The notes under the pieces were generated by a model. It did no database searches and had not been told where the DNA came from. It was given only the letters and a program-made list of their open reading frames with translations. A stretch of 64,000 bases of DNA from a virus. The stretch spans positions 17,656-81,655 of the IMG/VR virus record IMGVR_UViG_3300032241_002336, one strand, 5' to 3'. The translations under genes and the position numbers were made by a program. How positions within the stretch are numbered: the stretch's first letter is position 1; each line of letters begins with the position of its first letter. Shown here one piece after another: positions 6,379 to 14,749 of this stretch.

Positions 6379-8733
6379 CTATTTTAACGTTAATTTGGAT
6401 ATATTATTTTCTTTTTCCACCGTAACGATATTATCGGACCAATCTTTTATAAGATCATTATGTGTAATTAAAAATACAATTTCATACATATTCTTAATTT
6501 TATCAAATAATGTTTTTATCTTTTCAAGATTTTCATTAGCCACTTTTCCTAAAACTTCATCAAATGTGATGAAATTTGGCATAGGTAGAGTGGATAATTT
6601 ACCCAGAATACTTCTTAGTGTTAAACTAGCCGCAGTCTTTTCAAGACCACTACCAGATTTTAATAATTTTGTTATTCCATCCTTATTTAAATGGAATTGA
6701 ACATCATTCTTATCATCAATAAATATCTCAACCTCAAAATCAACAACATCATCTAAAAGCCTCTGTAATTCAGAATTAATAATTGGTAATACAGATCTGA
6801 GTACTAATTTACTAATCCCCTTTTTACCAACCAAGTCTATGTATATTTTATATATTTTTTCTAATTCTTCTTCTTTTTTTATTTCTTTAATTAGTTTTTG
6901 TTTTATAATTATTTCACTTTCATTATTTTTAATATCCTGAGTAATAGTCTGAATTTTGGATAAAAGATTTTCTTTACTATGATTTGCGACACTTAATTTA
7001 GTCTTAACTATATTAACATCGGCATCAGCTCTTCTATTATGCTCTATGGCTTCTTGATTTAATTTATATTTTTTTAAATCATTATTTTTTTCATAAATTT
7101 TATTCCTGAGGCCACTCATTTCTACTTCACCCCTATCTCTTTCAAGTTCAAGTTTATTTTTTTCATCTATATTTTTCTTAATACTATCAAGAGATTGTAA
7201 TTCAGTAACAATAATTACCAATTCTTTATCTAAATCAATAATTTCTTTTTCAATTTTATGAATTCTTTTTTTATGTGTCTCTATGTGTTCAGTATTATCT
7301 ACATCATCCAATTTTCTATTACACGCTTTACAAATACCACCATCTATTAAATCCTTTATTGTAGCTTCTAATCGTTTAACTTCAGCTTTTTTAAATAAAA
7401 TATTAGTAGTAACAGTATTTTTATTTTTTGTTAAATCATAATACCTATCCTCATTAAAAATAATATCTCCAAACTCAATAATTTTTAAATTGATATTATT
7501 TACCTTTTCTTTTATTTTTAACCCAGTACTAGTATATTCTTTTATTTCCGATTCTAATTTTGATGGATTTAATGAAATTATGCTGACATCTATAGTTATT
7601 TTACTATTAAGAAGTCTATCATTCTCATTATTCAAATCCTCTATTTCCTTCTTAACTTCTTCTAAAGAAATATTTAATTTTTCTTTAGCATCATTGCCCA
7701 TATTAATCTTCTCTTCATGATCCTGTATTTCATGCATAAGAGTAACTACGTCATAATCATTTGATTTTTTCTTTTTATCAAATTCATTATACATTTTTCT
7801 AACAACAACTTCCTTCATCTCTATTACCTCAAGACCTATTAATCTAGTTAATATTTTACCACTCTCAGTTGTTGTTAGACCAATTAAATCATCTAAATTT
7901 TTTTCAGTAGCTAATACAAGCATTTCAAAATCCTTTTCGCTACCTATGGTATTTCTTAGTTTAGCCGTTGTCTTTATTGCATCTTCATCATTTAATTGTT
8001 CTTCTTCACCATCTGGCAATAATTTAAAATAGTTAACTTTATTAGTAACAGTCCATCCGCCACCCTTTTTGGCGGTTCTTTTCATTCTGCGTTCTATGAT
8101 TAACTCTTCGTCAGAAATATCGATCATTCCCCTAACTGTCAATTCATTCTTATCTGAAAATGAATTAAATATTTCCTCATTCTTATCCGTCTTTGTTGTA
8201 CTGCCATGTAATAAAAATTTTAAAGCATCAATGGTTAAAGATGTTTTCCCACCTTGATTTGCGGGTAATGAATTTACTACTGTAAGCCCCTTTAATTTAT
8301 TAAACGGAAGATAATTTTTTTCACCAAAAGATAAAAAATTATCTATCATAAGCCATCTTATAGCCCAACTTCTGTGTTGGATATCATTATTTTCTATATT
8401 TAATTCAGCATTAATTTTTTCATCAAGATTTATAATTCTATTAAAATCAACAATCTTATTTTCTCTTTTAATCCATTCTTTCATGAGTTCACGCTGATAG
8501 TTCGTGTCCATGATATTTTCAATACTAGCACCATTAATTTCAATTATATTGCCATTTTCGGTAATTTTTATTGGTCTATATATAACATCAATATTATTCT
8601 TATTAAACCCATATTTCTTTGCAAAATGGCTTCTAATCTTATTCTTAGCTTCTTTACTATAGTTTTCAGGGACATCGTCCCAATATACCTTTACCTTAGC
8701 GTATGGCGATAATTTAATATCAAGATTCTCCAT
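6379..8733 (-). CDS. gp46: Recombination endonuclease subunit gp46 (SbcC/Rad50-like ATPase)
   Basis: The ATPase arm of the gp46-gp47 (Rad50-Mre11 type) complex that resects DNA ends for recombination-dependent replication. The 784 residues contain a P-loop (PANQGGKTS, about residues 157-165), long coiled coils, a zinc hook near the centre (GGICKACNRKLDD, Cys-X2-Cys), a second coiled coil, the ABC signature region (LKSGSGLEKTAASLTLRS), Walker B (FITFDEVLG) and the H-loop (IVFLITHND). T4 gp46 begins at the ATPase core, but here ~120 extra residues precede it (from YAKVKVYWDDVPENY to about residue 120), a small alpha/beta-looking extension I cannot name. It overlaps the upstream small gene by 14 bases, and gp47 lies two genes upstream in the same operon. 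Confidence 0.95.
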   Translation of the reverse strand: MENLDIKLSPYAKVKVYWDDVPENYSKEAKNKIRSHFAKKYGFNKNNIDVIYRPIKITENGNIIEINGASIENIMDTNYQRELMKEWIKRENKIVDFNRIINLDEKINAELNIENNDIQHRSWAIRWLMIDNFLSFGEKNYLPFNKLKGLTVVNSLPANQGGKTSLTIDALKFLLHGSTTKTDKNEEIFNSFSDKNELTVRGMIDISDEELIIERRMKRTAKKGGGWTVTNKVNYFKLLPDGEEEQLNDEDAIKTTAKLRNTIGSEKDFEMLVLATEKNLDDLIGLTTTESGKILTRLIGLEVIEMKEVVVRKMYNEFDKKKKSNDYDVVTLMHEIQDHEEKINMGNDAKEKLNISLEEVKKEIEDLNNENDRLLNSKITIDVSIISLNPSKLESEIKEYTSTGLKIKEKVNNINLKIIEFGDIIFNEDRYYDLTKNKNTVTTNILFKKAEVKRLEATIKDLIDGGICKACNRKLDDVDNTEHIETHKKRIHKIEKEIIDLDKELVIIVTELQSLDSIKKNIDEKNKLELERDRGEVEMSGLRNKIYEKNNDLKKYKLNQEAIEHNRRADADVNIVKTKLSVANHSKENLLSKIQTITQDIKNNESEIIIKQKLIKEIKKEEELEKIYKIYIDLVGKKGISKLVLRSVLPIINSELQRLLDDVVDFEVEIFIDDKNDVQFHLNKDGITKLLKSGSGLEKTAASLTLRSILGKLSTLPMPNFITFDEVLGKVANENLEKIKTLFDKIKNMYEIVFLITHNDLIKDWSDNIVTVEKENNISKLTLK

Positions 8734-9019
8734 ATATATCTTTTATTTTTTCTCTAATATCAATTTTTTTATTGAGTTCGATATTTTTATTCTTTTCTTC
8801 TAGTAATTCTTCATGTAACTTTTTAATTTCATCATCATTAGTGATGACTTTTTCCACTACTTTTTCTATTATTTGAGCTTTAGGCGTTGCACCATATTTT
8901 TCAACGGTAAACCCTTGCTTTATCATTTTTAAAATAAAACTATCAATATCTGTAATATTGTTTAACTTACAGTAATTAATTATTTCATTATTAAGTGCTT
9001 GTGGTATCTCCATATTCAT
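8720..9019 (-). CDS. Small protein between gp46 and gp47
   Basis: This 99-residue protein has an N-terminal helical part (EIPQALNNEIINYCKLNN, then DIDSFILKMIKQGFTVEKYG) and a C-terminal charged coiled coil (VVEKVITNDDEIKKLHEELL). From memory, similar small proteins lie beside gp46/gp47 in marine T4-like phages; their role is unknown. It overlaps its neighbours on both sides (29 bases upstream, 14 downstream), which indicates tight translational coupling within the gp47-gp46 operon. A start six bases later at the second ATG is equally possible. Confidence 0.75.
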   Translation of the reverse strand: MNMEIPQALNNEIINYCKLNNITDIDSFILKMIKQGFTVEKYGATPKAQIIEKVVEKVITNDDEIKKLHEELLEEKNKNIELNKKIDIREKIKDIYGES

Positions 9020-9257
9020 TAGAATTTAATACATCGTTTACGTCTTCCTGTGTCTGGTGAAATAGACAAATCTCTCTATCATTTTTATCAACATATAGAG
9101 CAATTATTGGTTTGTCAACACGATACATGACTTTATCATCATCTTTATCATTAGTGTTCTCAATGTCAAAATAACCAACTTCACCATTCACAACTGTGAA
9201 ATCGTTCATTTCTTCTGGAAGATTATTAATAAAATCTTTTAATTCTTTTAGTGTCAT
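8991..9257 (-). CDS. Small hypothetical protein, gp47-gp46 operon
   Basis: The 88 residues comprise a helical start (LKELKDFINNLPEEMNDF), a strand-rich middle (VVNGEVGYF, then MYRVDKPIIALYVD) and an acidic tail. The pattern 'short helix, DF/VVNGE, then D/E-rich, then IALYVD' is reminiscent of small conserved phage proteins without assigned function. Its ATG overlaps the gp47 stop in an ATGA arrangement (4 bases), and its end overlaps the next gene by 29 bases. No domain was identified. Confidence 0.72.
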   Translation of the reverse strand: MTLKELKDFINNLPEEMNDFTVVNGEVGYFDIENTNDKDDDKVMYRVDKPIIALYVDKNDREICLFHQTQEDVNDVLNSNEYGDTTST

Positions 9258-10078
9258 AAATTTGTAAGTATTTCTTTGTTATTATCTAAATCCTCTAGTG
9301 ATTTAATTTTAAAATTATAAAAAGGATTATTATTGTTTACATTGTGTTCTGTAAAAGTTCTGTTTTCGACATCCCATAACAAATAACCATGATTTTTAAC
9401 AGTCTCTCCAAAGTTCTGTTGTATTAGAGAACTTGGCATCATAATGGGTATATTTTTTTTACCCTGTTTTAAAGTAAACCCACCTCTTTTATGTATGTCA
9501 CCACATAATACCATATCGCAATCTTCAAATATTTCTAATTCAGCACCATTTTCAATAATATATCCTATATCAGTTTTTAGTCCTATAATTGGCCCATGAA
9601 ATAATCCAATATATGTTTTATCATCGCCAAATTCTTGTCTCGCACTTTCAATATTTGGTCTGCTATTTTCTTCAAAAATACTATATACACACCATACAAT
9701 ATTATCATCTAAATAACACCTACTTTCTTTGAAAAAATTAATATCACTATTTGGTAAAAATTGGACCATGGGTGTTATGCTATCAACACGATCTTTATTA
9801 TTCTCCAATAAATCATGATTTCCAGCTATAATAATAACTGGACCTATTTCTTCTAATTTTCTTAGAAACCAAGTTCCTAAGATTAATTGTTCATTTGAAA
9901 TGATAATTTTTTGATGTACCAAATCACCAACTAATACTATCCTAATTTCTTCTCTTTTATAATCCTTGAGTTGGTTTTTCAATTGATTTAAAAAAGTAAT
10001 AAAAACCTCTTTATATTCATCATGTAATCTATATGTACGTATATGAATATCGGCCAGGTGAACACAAATTCTTATCAT
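9254..10078 (-). CDS. gp47: Recombination endonuclease subunit gp47 (SbcD/Mre11-like nuclease)
   Basis: The metallophosphoesterase nuclease subunit that works with gp46. All calcineurin-type motifs are present within 274 residues: motif I HLADIHI (Asp10, His12), motif II GDLVHQK (Asp52), motif III AGNHD (Asn87-His88-Asp89), motif IV GLFHG (His161) and motif V LCGDIHKR (Asp194, His196). The length is close to short phage gp47 proteins, with only a small C-terminal cap. It is the first gene of a leftward operon and has a well-formed promoter at 10095..10125, between it and the divergent plus-strand gene. Confidence 0.95.
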   Translation of the reverse strand: MIRICVHLADIHIRTYRLHDEYKEVFITFLNQLKNQLKDYKREEIRIVLVGDLVHQKIIISNEQLILGTWFLRKLEEIGPVIIIAGNHDLLENNKDRVDSITPMVQFLPNSDINFFKESRCYLDDNIVWCVYSIFEENSRPNIESARQEFGDDKTYIGLFHGPIIGLKTDIGYIIENGAELEIFEDCDMVLCGDIHKRGGFTLKQGKKNIPIMMPSSLIQQNFGETVKNHGYLLWDVENRTFTEHNVNNNNPFYNFKIKSLEDLDNNKEILTNL

Positions 10079-10094
10079 AAGAAAAATTTTAATA

Positions 10095-10125
10095 CAAATA
10101 TACCAATTAATGTAATCATTTGCAA
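10095..10125 (-). promoter_or_regulatory. Bacteroidetes-type promoter of the gp47-gp46 operon
   Basis: On the minus strand TTGC is followed, 23 bases later start to start, by TATATTTG, matching the Bacteroidetes -33/-7 pattern. The ATG of gp47 lies 17 bases past the -7 box. It sits in the 79-base divergent gap before the plus-strand gene at 10158. Confidence 0.75.
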
Positions 10126-10157
10126 CTAATTAAAATATTTATTTTTATAATAAACTT

Positions 10158-11078
10158 ATGAAAATTTGGATTAAACAAAAATTAAGGGAAAATTTAGAAG
10201 GGGGGTGGAAAAATAACGCATTAGCCGCTATTTTAACCGTTTCTAATTTATTTGGCAATGCTAAGGCTTCTGGTACTAATCCTGAACCAAATGTTGGTAT
10301 TTCAAAAAAAATTGTAAATAATTCGTTTACATTGAATATAACTAATGCTTTTGCTAGCGGAAAATATAATTTTCATGAAAAGGAGATCGGTGTTTTACAG
10401 TCTGAATTAAAAAAATTTGGTTTTTTAATAGAAAAAAATCCAAATACAAACATACTCGTAGAAATTGTTTCAAGTGAATCTCAAGTACCAAACTATGATA
10501 ATGAAATAGGGACCAATATTAAATTGGATGTTGGCATATTAGCCCAAAAAAGAACCAATACAGCTAAATTTGCTATCTTAAAATTTATTGAGGATTTAAA
10601 AAATAAAAACGTATTTAGGGGTGGTCTTAAATTTACGGAACCTGTAATTAAAATTGGTAATGTTAAATGGGACCCCAAACTTGGTAAAGATAACCCAGTA
10701 TACACTAAAGATCAATTTGTAAAAGTACATATAAAATTTGTACCAATTAAAGATACAATTAATACTATTGATTTTAGCGCATATTCAGATAGGGGTGAAG
10801 TAATACGTTTGGGTAACAATACTTGGGGTATGATTTTCTATCCAACTAGAAAATCAAATACTGATACAGCTTCTGGTAATTTAAACACAGCATATCAAGA
10901 TGTTTTATTAAAAACTGTAAAACCAAACACACCATTAAGAGGCCTTAAAGATGAAAAAAATGTTTATTTAGATACATATCTCATACCATCAGAATGGTGG
11001 AATAAAAATGTCTCTAATAATACATTGACACCAGAACTTGTTAAAGTAATAACGAGTACTCCTGAATGGAAAAAATAA
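10158..11078 (+). CDS. OmpA-like domain protein, probable envelope- or virion-associated
   Basis: One of only three plus-strand genes in the window. The 306-residue product starts MKIWIKQKLRENL, then a short hydrophobic stretch (NALAAILTVSNLFGNAKASG) that could be an export signal with an atypical long basic n-region. Residues about 65-150 resemble an OmpA-type peptidoglycan-binding domain: FASGKYNFHEKEIGVLQSEL, then NILVEIVSSESQVPNYD, then LAQKRTNTAKFAILKFI, the last like the 'RA..V..YL' helix of that fold. The C-terminal half is unassigned. It is transcribed divergently from gp47 and runs convergently into 11082..11840 with a 3-base gap. A weak ATATTTAT-like box lies at about 10135. The OmpA call is by pattern only. 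Confidence 0.72.
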   Translation: MKIWIKQKLRENLEGGWKNNALAAILTVSNLFGNAKASGTNPEPNVGISKKIVNNSFTLNITNAFASGKYNFHEKEIGVLQSELKKFGFLIEKNPNTNILVEIVSSESQVPNYDNEIGTNIKLDVGILAQKRTNTAKFAILKFIEDLKNKNVFRGGLKFTEPVIKIGNVKWDPKLGKDNPVYTKDQFVKVHIKFVPIKDTINTIDFSAYSDRGEVIRLGNNTWGMIFYPTRKSNTDTASGNLNTAYQDVLLKTVKPNTPLRGLKDEKNVYLDTYLIPSEWWNKNVSNNTLTPELVKVITSTPEWKK

Positions 11079-11081
11079 AAA

Positions 11082-11840
11082 TTATTTATACTGTGTATTG
11101 TATTTATGTATTTCCATTAATTTTTTAGCCTCATGTTTTAGATACATGACTTGAATTTTAGTAAATGATTCAATTGCTTTATCCCAATACATAATAAATA
11201 TTTGTCTACATTTTCGACCAGTCTCCATTTCATACATTAACGCATATATACTCAATTGTATTGTATATATTGACCATTGACAGTTTTGAAGATGGTCAAA
11301 TGGTTTTAATAATGTCTCAAATCCATATGGATTATAATAATTAAAAACTCTATTCGTTTTATAATCCCCGACATCAAAAAATTTATCATCAATATCTATA
11401 ATTAAATCGCTCATTCCAGCTAATTCAAATTCTTCGGAAAACATGATTCTTTCTGGATGTATTCTTATACCCTCATCAATATTTAATTTATTATATTCGT
11501 CTATTACCTTCTTAGCTAATTCATCCTTAGGAAACCACCATTTATTAGCTTTTAAATATGTCTCCATGATGTCATGAACCTTGCTACCATAGATATTTGC
11601 CTCATCGTTTAACATCTGCCAATAGTCTAATATTTGCGTTACACTCATTTGAATATATTTCGGATCTTTGACTTCATCCAATTGATTGAATATAGCCTCT
11701 GCCACAGCAGGGGCATCAAAATGAGGTTCAATACTAGAAATAGTCTTAGTAACAGAACTATATTTTTTTCCTGTAATTTTATGAATATATGTATGGGAAA
11801 TTGGCTCTAAATATACGGGTGAAACTTCTTCTGCTAACAT
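11082..11840 (-). CDS. PD-(D/E)XK exonuclease, RecB/Cas4-like
   Basis: The 252-residue protein shows the RecB-family nuclease core: a helix with the motif-I His (GSKVHDIMETYL, His89), the Glu/Asp metal residues (FELAGMSDLIIDI, Asp145; FDVGDYKTNR, Asp159 and Lys161), and the Q-x3-Y helix (IQLSIYALMYE, about Gln195-Tyr199) typical of RecB and Cas4 nucleases. It has no iron-sulphur cysteine cluster and no helicase domain, so it is a stand-alone nuclease, probably used in recombination or DNA processing. It lies next to the primase and RuvC-like genes. A TAGATTTG box (11852..11859) fits TAnnTTTG, 11 bases upstream of the ATG. Confidence 0.85.
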   Translation of the reverse strand: MLAEEVSPVYLEPISHTYIHKITGKKYSSVTKTISSIEPHFDAPAVAEAIFNQLDEVKDPKYIQMSVTQILDYWQMLNDEANIYGSKVHDIMETYLKANKWWFPKDELAKKVIDEYNKLNIDEGIRIHPERIMFSEEFELAGMSDLIIDIDDKFFDVGDYKTNRVFNYYNPYGFETLLKPFDHLQNCQWSIYTIQLSIYALMYEMETGRKCRQIFIMYWDKAIESFTKIQVMYLKHEAKKLMEIHKYNTQYK

Positions 11841-11851
11841 AATTTTTAATA

Positions 11852-11859
11852 CAAATCTA
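11852..11859 (-). promoter_or_regulatory. Possible -7 box (TAGATTTG) before the RecB-like nuclease
   Basis: On the minus strand TAGATTTG matches the TAnnTTTG consensus 11 bases before the ATG at 11840. No convincing TTG box is found 19-23 bases further upstream, so this is weak evidence. Confidence 0.35.
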
Positions 11860-11870
11860 CAAAATTAATT

Positions 11871-12818
11871 CTAATAAAATACTGTTTTTTTTATTTTTTT
11901 TATATTATGTAAGTAATGTACAATTCCACTACTATTCCATTTTTCAAAAATTAAACTTGGGTCATACCCATCTGGTAATTTACAAATTCTAATACGACCA
12001 GATAAATCCCCAAAATCTAATTTAAAATATAATTTTTTAGCATCCTCATAAGCATCATTATCCAATAGTATAACAATATTGGACTTAGCGTTTTCATATA
12101 ATTTATATAATAATATATCTGGAATATTTTTGCCTAATAAAGGTATGGAGTTTGGAACAACAATGTGATCAAAAACACCTTCCACTAAATAAATTGTTGC
12201 GTCCCAATTTATTTTATATTCATTAAAAATAATATCCTGTTTTGAGGCATCTGGATTTAAATATTTTAACTTTGTAAATTGTTTATCAAACCATCTAGCT
12301 ATAAAATAATTTAAAAATCCTTCTTCATTATATGAAGGAATTATAATACGATTATGATATCTTCCAACAGTTGTATAACCAATATCAAATTGAGATATAA
12401 TTCTGGAATTTATACCACGTTGTGTCAAATAATACATGGCACGATTATATTTAAAATCTCTTGAATTACAATCTTTTAACAATTTAAATCCATCTGGAAG
12501 TGCAAGTATTTTAAAATTATCTCTTTCTTCTAATATTTTTTCAGGCTGTAATAATCTATAATTTGATAGAATTTTATTATTACCAAATCTCTTAATTAAT
12601 TTAGTAATACTGCCATGCATATCATTGGTATCTTTGCAGACCCAACAATTAAAAACATCTTTATAATAATTTAATTCAAGATTTCCCTTACCATCACCCT
12701 CAGGCATACCCTTCTCAGCTGAACAACTCGGACAATCCCATTTGCATTGACCAGAGTCTTCATTATGTCCTCTACACTCGCCTAAAAAACTTTCTAAAAT
12801 ATTTATTATATTCGTCAC
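11871..12818 (-). CDS. DnaG-type DNA primase
   Basis: Makes RNA primers for lagging-strand synthesis together with the gp41-type helicase encoded at 47514..48947. The 315 residues contain an N-terminal zinc-binding domain (Cys25, Cys29, Cys32 in CKWDCPSC, then Cys58 and Cys61 in FNCWVC) and a TOPRIM core: the catalytic Glu in YLVEGVFDH (Glu213) and the DxD-type pair in ILLDNDAYEDA (Asp253, Asp255). It is short compared with bacterial DnaG and close to T4 gp61 in size, with no helicase-binding extension. The start codon is GTG at 12818. An in-frame stop lies just upstream and the next Met is inside the zinc region. A TATATTTG box sits only 4 bases before the GTG, so the transcript may be leaderless. 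Confidence 0.92.
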   Translation of the reverse strand: MTNIINILESFLGECRGHNEDSGQCKWDCPSCSAEKGMPEGDGKGNLELNYYKDVFNCWVCKDTNDMHGSITKLIKRFGNNKILSNYRLLQPEKILEERDNFKILALPDGFKLLKDCNSRDFKYNRAMYYLTQRGINSRIISQFDIGYTTVGRYHNRIIIPSYNEEGFLNYFIARWFDKQFTKLKYLNPDASKQDIIFNEYKINWDATIYLVEGVFDHIVVPNSIPLLGKNIPDILLYKLYENAKSNIVILLDNDAYEDAKKLYFKLDFGDLSGRIRICKLPDGYDPSLIFEKWNSSGIVHYLHNIKKIKKTVFY

Positions 12819-12822
12819 AAGA

Positions 12823-12830
12823 CAAATATA
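12823..12830 (-). promoter_or_regulatory. -7 box (TATATTTG) immediately before the primase start
   Basis: An exact TATATTTG on the minus strand ends 4 bases upstream of the GTG start. At the spacing where TTG is found before gp47 and SSB, the sequence reads CTG, one mismatch. If used, transcription would start at or near the first codon. Confidence 0.5.
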
Positions 12831-12843
12831 CTAAAAATAAAAA

Positions 12844-13494
12844 TTATTTCCAGTAATTATTTTTTTTCATGTATCCAACAACTGAACAATACGCATCAGC
12901 GCAATCAAAGTTTTCTTTTTTAAGTTTATTCTTTTTATCATAAAACCAACTAATTTGAGGCTCTAAATCGGATACTAACTCCCAGATAATCATTTTTTTA
13001 TCAGCATCAAAATCATATGCCCCAAATAATACTGGTTCACTTTTGGCTATTTCCTTTTCATTACGAGGTGAGCCGTCTTTTTTAAACTTTCTGACACTAA
13101 TTAATTCTGGGAAAGCATATTTTCTAGCATCATGAGAGGAAATAAAATCAGGTACTATATTAAGTGTTTCGTAAACACTTCTGGCAATCATACCATTAAA
13201 TCTAAGAAGTGTTGCTATTGTATAAACATTATTAGATTGTAATAATGGCTCTTCAATTATTACCCTATTAATACCAACATCAGCATAATCATTGAGAAAT
13301 TCTTTCTCAAAAATACGAGCTTTTTCGAATAATTCTTCTAATTTTTTTTCTGGTTCTGGTTTGACTTTGGGGCTGACGTGATGTAATAATTTTAAATCTC
13401 CAACACCATTTTTATCCTCAAATAAAGCAATTCCAATTGTTTTTGTTGAAATGTCAAGCCCTAGAACTAAATTACTTTCATTATCTTTATCCAT
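12844..13494 (-). CDS. RuvC-like Holliday-junction resolvase / RNase H-fold nuclease
   Basis: Predicted to cut branched DNA in recombination or packaging. The 216 residues show the RuvC-type RNase H fold: motif LGLDISTKTIGIALFE with catalytic Asp14, then VIIEEPLL with Glu81/Glu82, then a C-terminal helix FDCADAYCSVVGYM with Asp197 and Asp200. It lies 25 bases upstream of the primase in the leftward direction and belongs with the replication and recombination genes. It follows the tail-fibre block (13540 onward), so it may have its own promoter; a T-rich region without a clear box lies upstream. The fold and catalytic residues are clear; the exact substrate is inferred. Confidence 0.87.
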   Translation of the reverse strand: MDKDNESNLVLGLDISTKTIGIALFEDKNGVGDLKLLHHVSPKVKPEPEKKLEELFEKARIFEKEFLNDYADVGINRVIIEEPLLQSNNVYTIATLLRFNGMIARSVYETLNIVPDFISSHDARKYAFPELISVRKFKKDGSPRNEKEIAKSEPVLFGAYDFDADKKMIIWELVSDLEPQISWFYDKKNKLKKENFDCADAYCSVVGYMKKNNYWK

Positions 13495-13539
13495 AAGTTT
13501 TTAAACATAATATAAAAACAATATATAAAAAATAAAGTC

Positions 13540-14736
13540 TTATACTGTAATTTTAATTGATAATGCAAAGAAATCATTAATATTTTTTAATATGTGCCTA
13601 TCAGTTTTGGCTATTGCTATAAGACTTCCATTAATATCATATAATCCAACTTCACTAATTCTTGGGGTATCTCCAGTACTAAATGTAGTATTTGTGGAAA
13701 TGGCAAATTCACCTCTATCAGCTATGCATGTAATATTCTGTGATACCGTACTAGATAGACTAGTCAATGTCACACTTGTTGCTGTTGATGATGTATTGAA
13801 GCTATTAACGATAGTCGGATGTGTTATGACACAGAATCCCTTATCTAAATAAGCAATACCGACAATAGTATCGGCTGTCTGACTTAGATTACTATTTGTT
13901 GTTAAATTATATAACTGTTTATTATTTTTGCTGAATGGTTTTACTGTATTATATCCAGTAGCCCAACTTAGACTTGGGTTTCCACTTGGTTTAGCTATAT
14001 TATCTGAGAACAGAAAAGCTATATTCGAGCCTAAAAATTGTGTATTTGTTGCTGTATCATTATTATTAGCATCCTGAACACTCAATGGAATACCAGTATT
14101 CTGATAAGTGCTATAAATTGTGTAACTACTAGCTGTTGTGCTTAAATTTAATTTTATTGATTTACCATCAATTAATTCACCATAATTATTATTATTAAGT
14201 CCAATAACCAATATATTAGTAGCATCAATGCCACTTAACGCTGTATTTGCATAACCACCAAAATTTGATGTTAATCCTGTAAATTTATAATCATCACTTG
14301 TTGATAATGGTAGATTAAAAGTATAATATAAATTAACTAACGGATCTGTATTAATATTGTTTCTATTAACTATATTCTGTGTAATATTCGCACCACTAAT
14401 TGTTGTTTGGCCATTTGATACATATACAAATGTTACACCACTTGATTGTGGCTCAACAGCTTTTGTCTTTGCGTTAGTACTATTAACAAATAAAACGCTT
14501 TTAATATTAACATTATTTCCAACACTATTTGAAATAGAATTATTTGCGCCTATATTTCCCCCATTTGTTGATACCTGACCCGCTGACAGAGGTAATGCTG
14601 CATTATAATTTGCATCAGAATCACCTAAGCTAAAAGTTGAAATTAATGTTGTATCATTCTGTAACAACATTGTTCTGCCGTATGGTGTTAATTTTGCCGT
14701 TAATGTTGTGGTACTACCACTGTTAATATATCCCAT
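13540..14736 (-). CDS. Tail-fibre-type protein, short paralogue
   Basis: The 398-residue virion protein shares two features with the next gene (14750..16891). It has an N-terminal motif (TAKLTPYGRTMLL, then SLGDSDANY) and a C-terminal element (RISEVGLYDINGSLIAIAKT), the latter similar to the 'EIGLYD.dGnLiAv' strand pair of P2-type tail-fibre and tail-collar proteins. The middle is Asn/Thr/Ser-rich beta-type sequence, as expected for fibres. It is the last gene of the long tail block. The 13-base gap to its upstream neighbour indicates co-transcription. Its exact position in the tail (fibre or baseplate spike) cannot be told. Confidence 0.8.
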   Translation of the reverse strand: MGYINSGSTTTLTAKLTPYGRTMLLQNDTTLISTFSLGDSDANYNAALPLSAGQVSTNGGNIGANNSISNSVGNNVNIKSVLFVNSTNAKTKAVEPQSSGVTFVYVSNGQTTISGANITQNIVNRNNINTDPLVNLYYTFNLPLSTSDDYKFTGLTSNFGGYANTALSGIDATNILVIGLNNNNYGELIDGKSIKLNLSTTASSYTIYSTYQNTGIPLSVQDANNNDTATNTQFLGSNIAFLFSDNIAKPSGNPSLSWATGYNTVKPFSKNNKQLYNLTTNSNLSQTADTIVGIAYLDKGFCVITHPTIVNSFNTSSTATSVTLTSLSSTVSQNITCIADRGEFAISTNTTFSTGDTPRISEVGLYDINGSLIAIAKTDRHILKNINDFFALSIKITV

Positions 14737-14749
14737 TAGTTTATTATAT

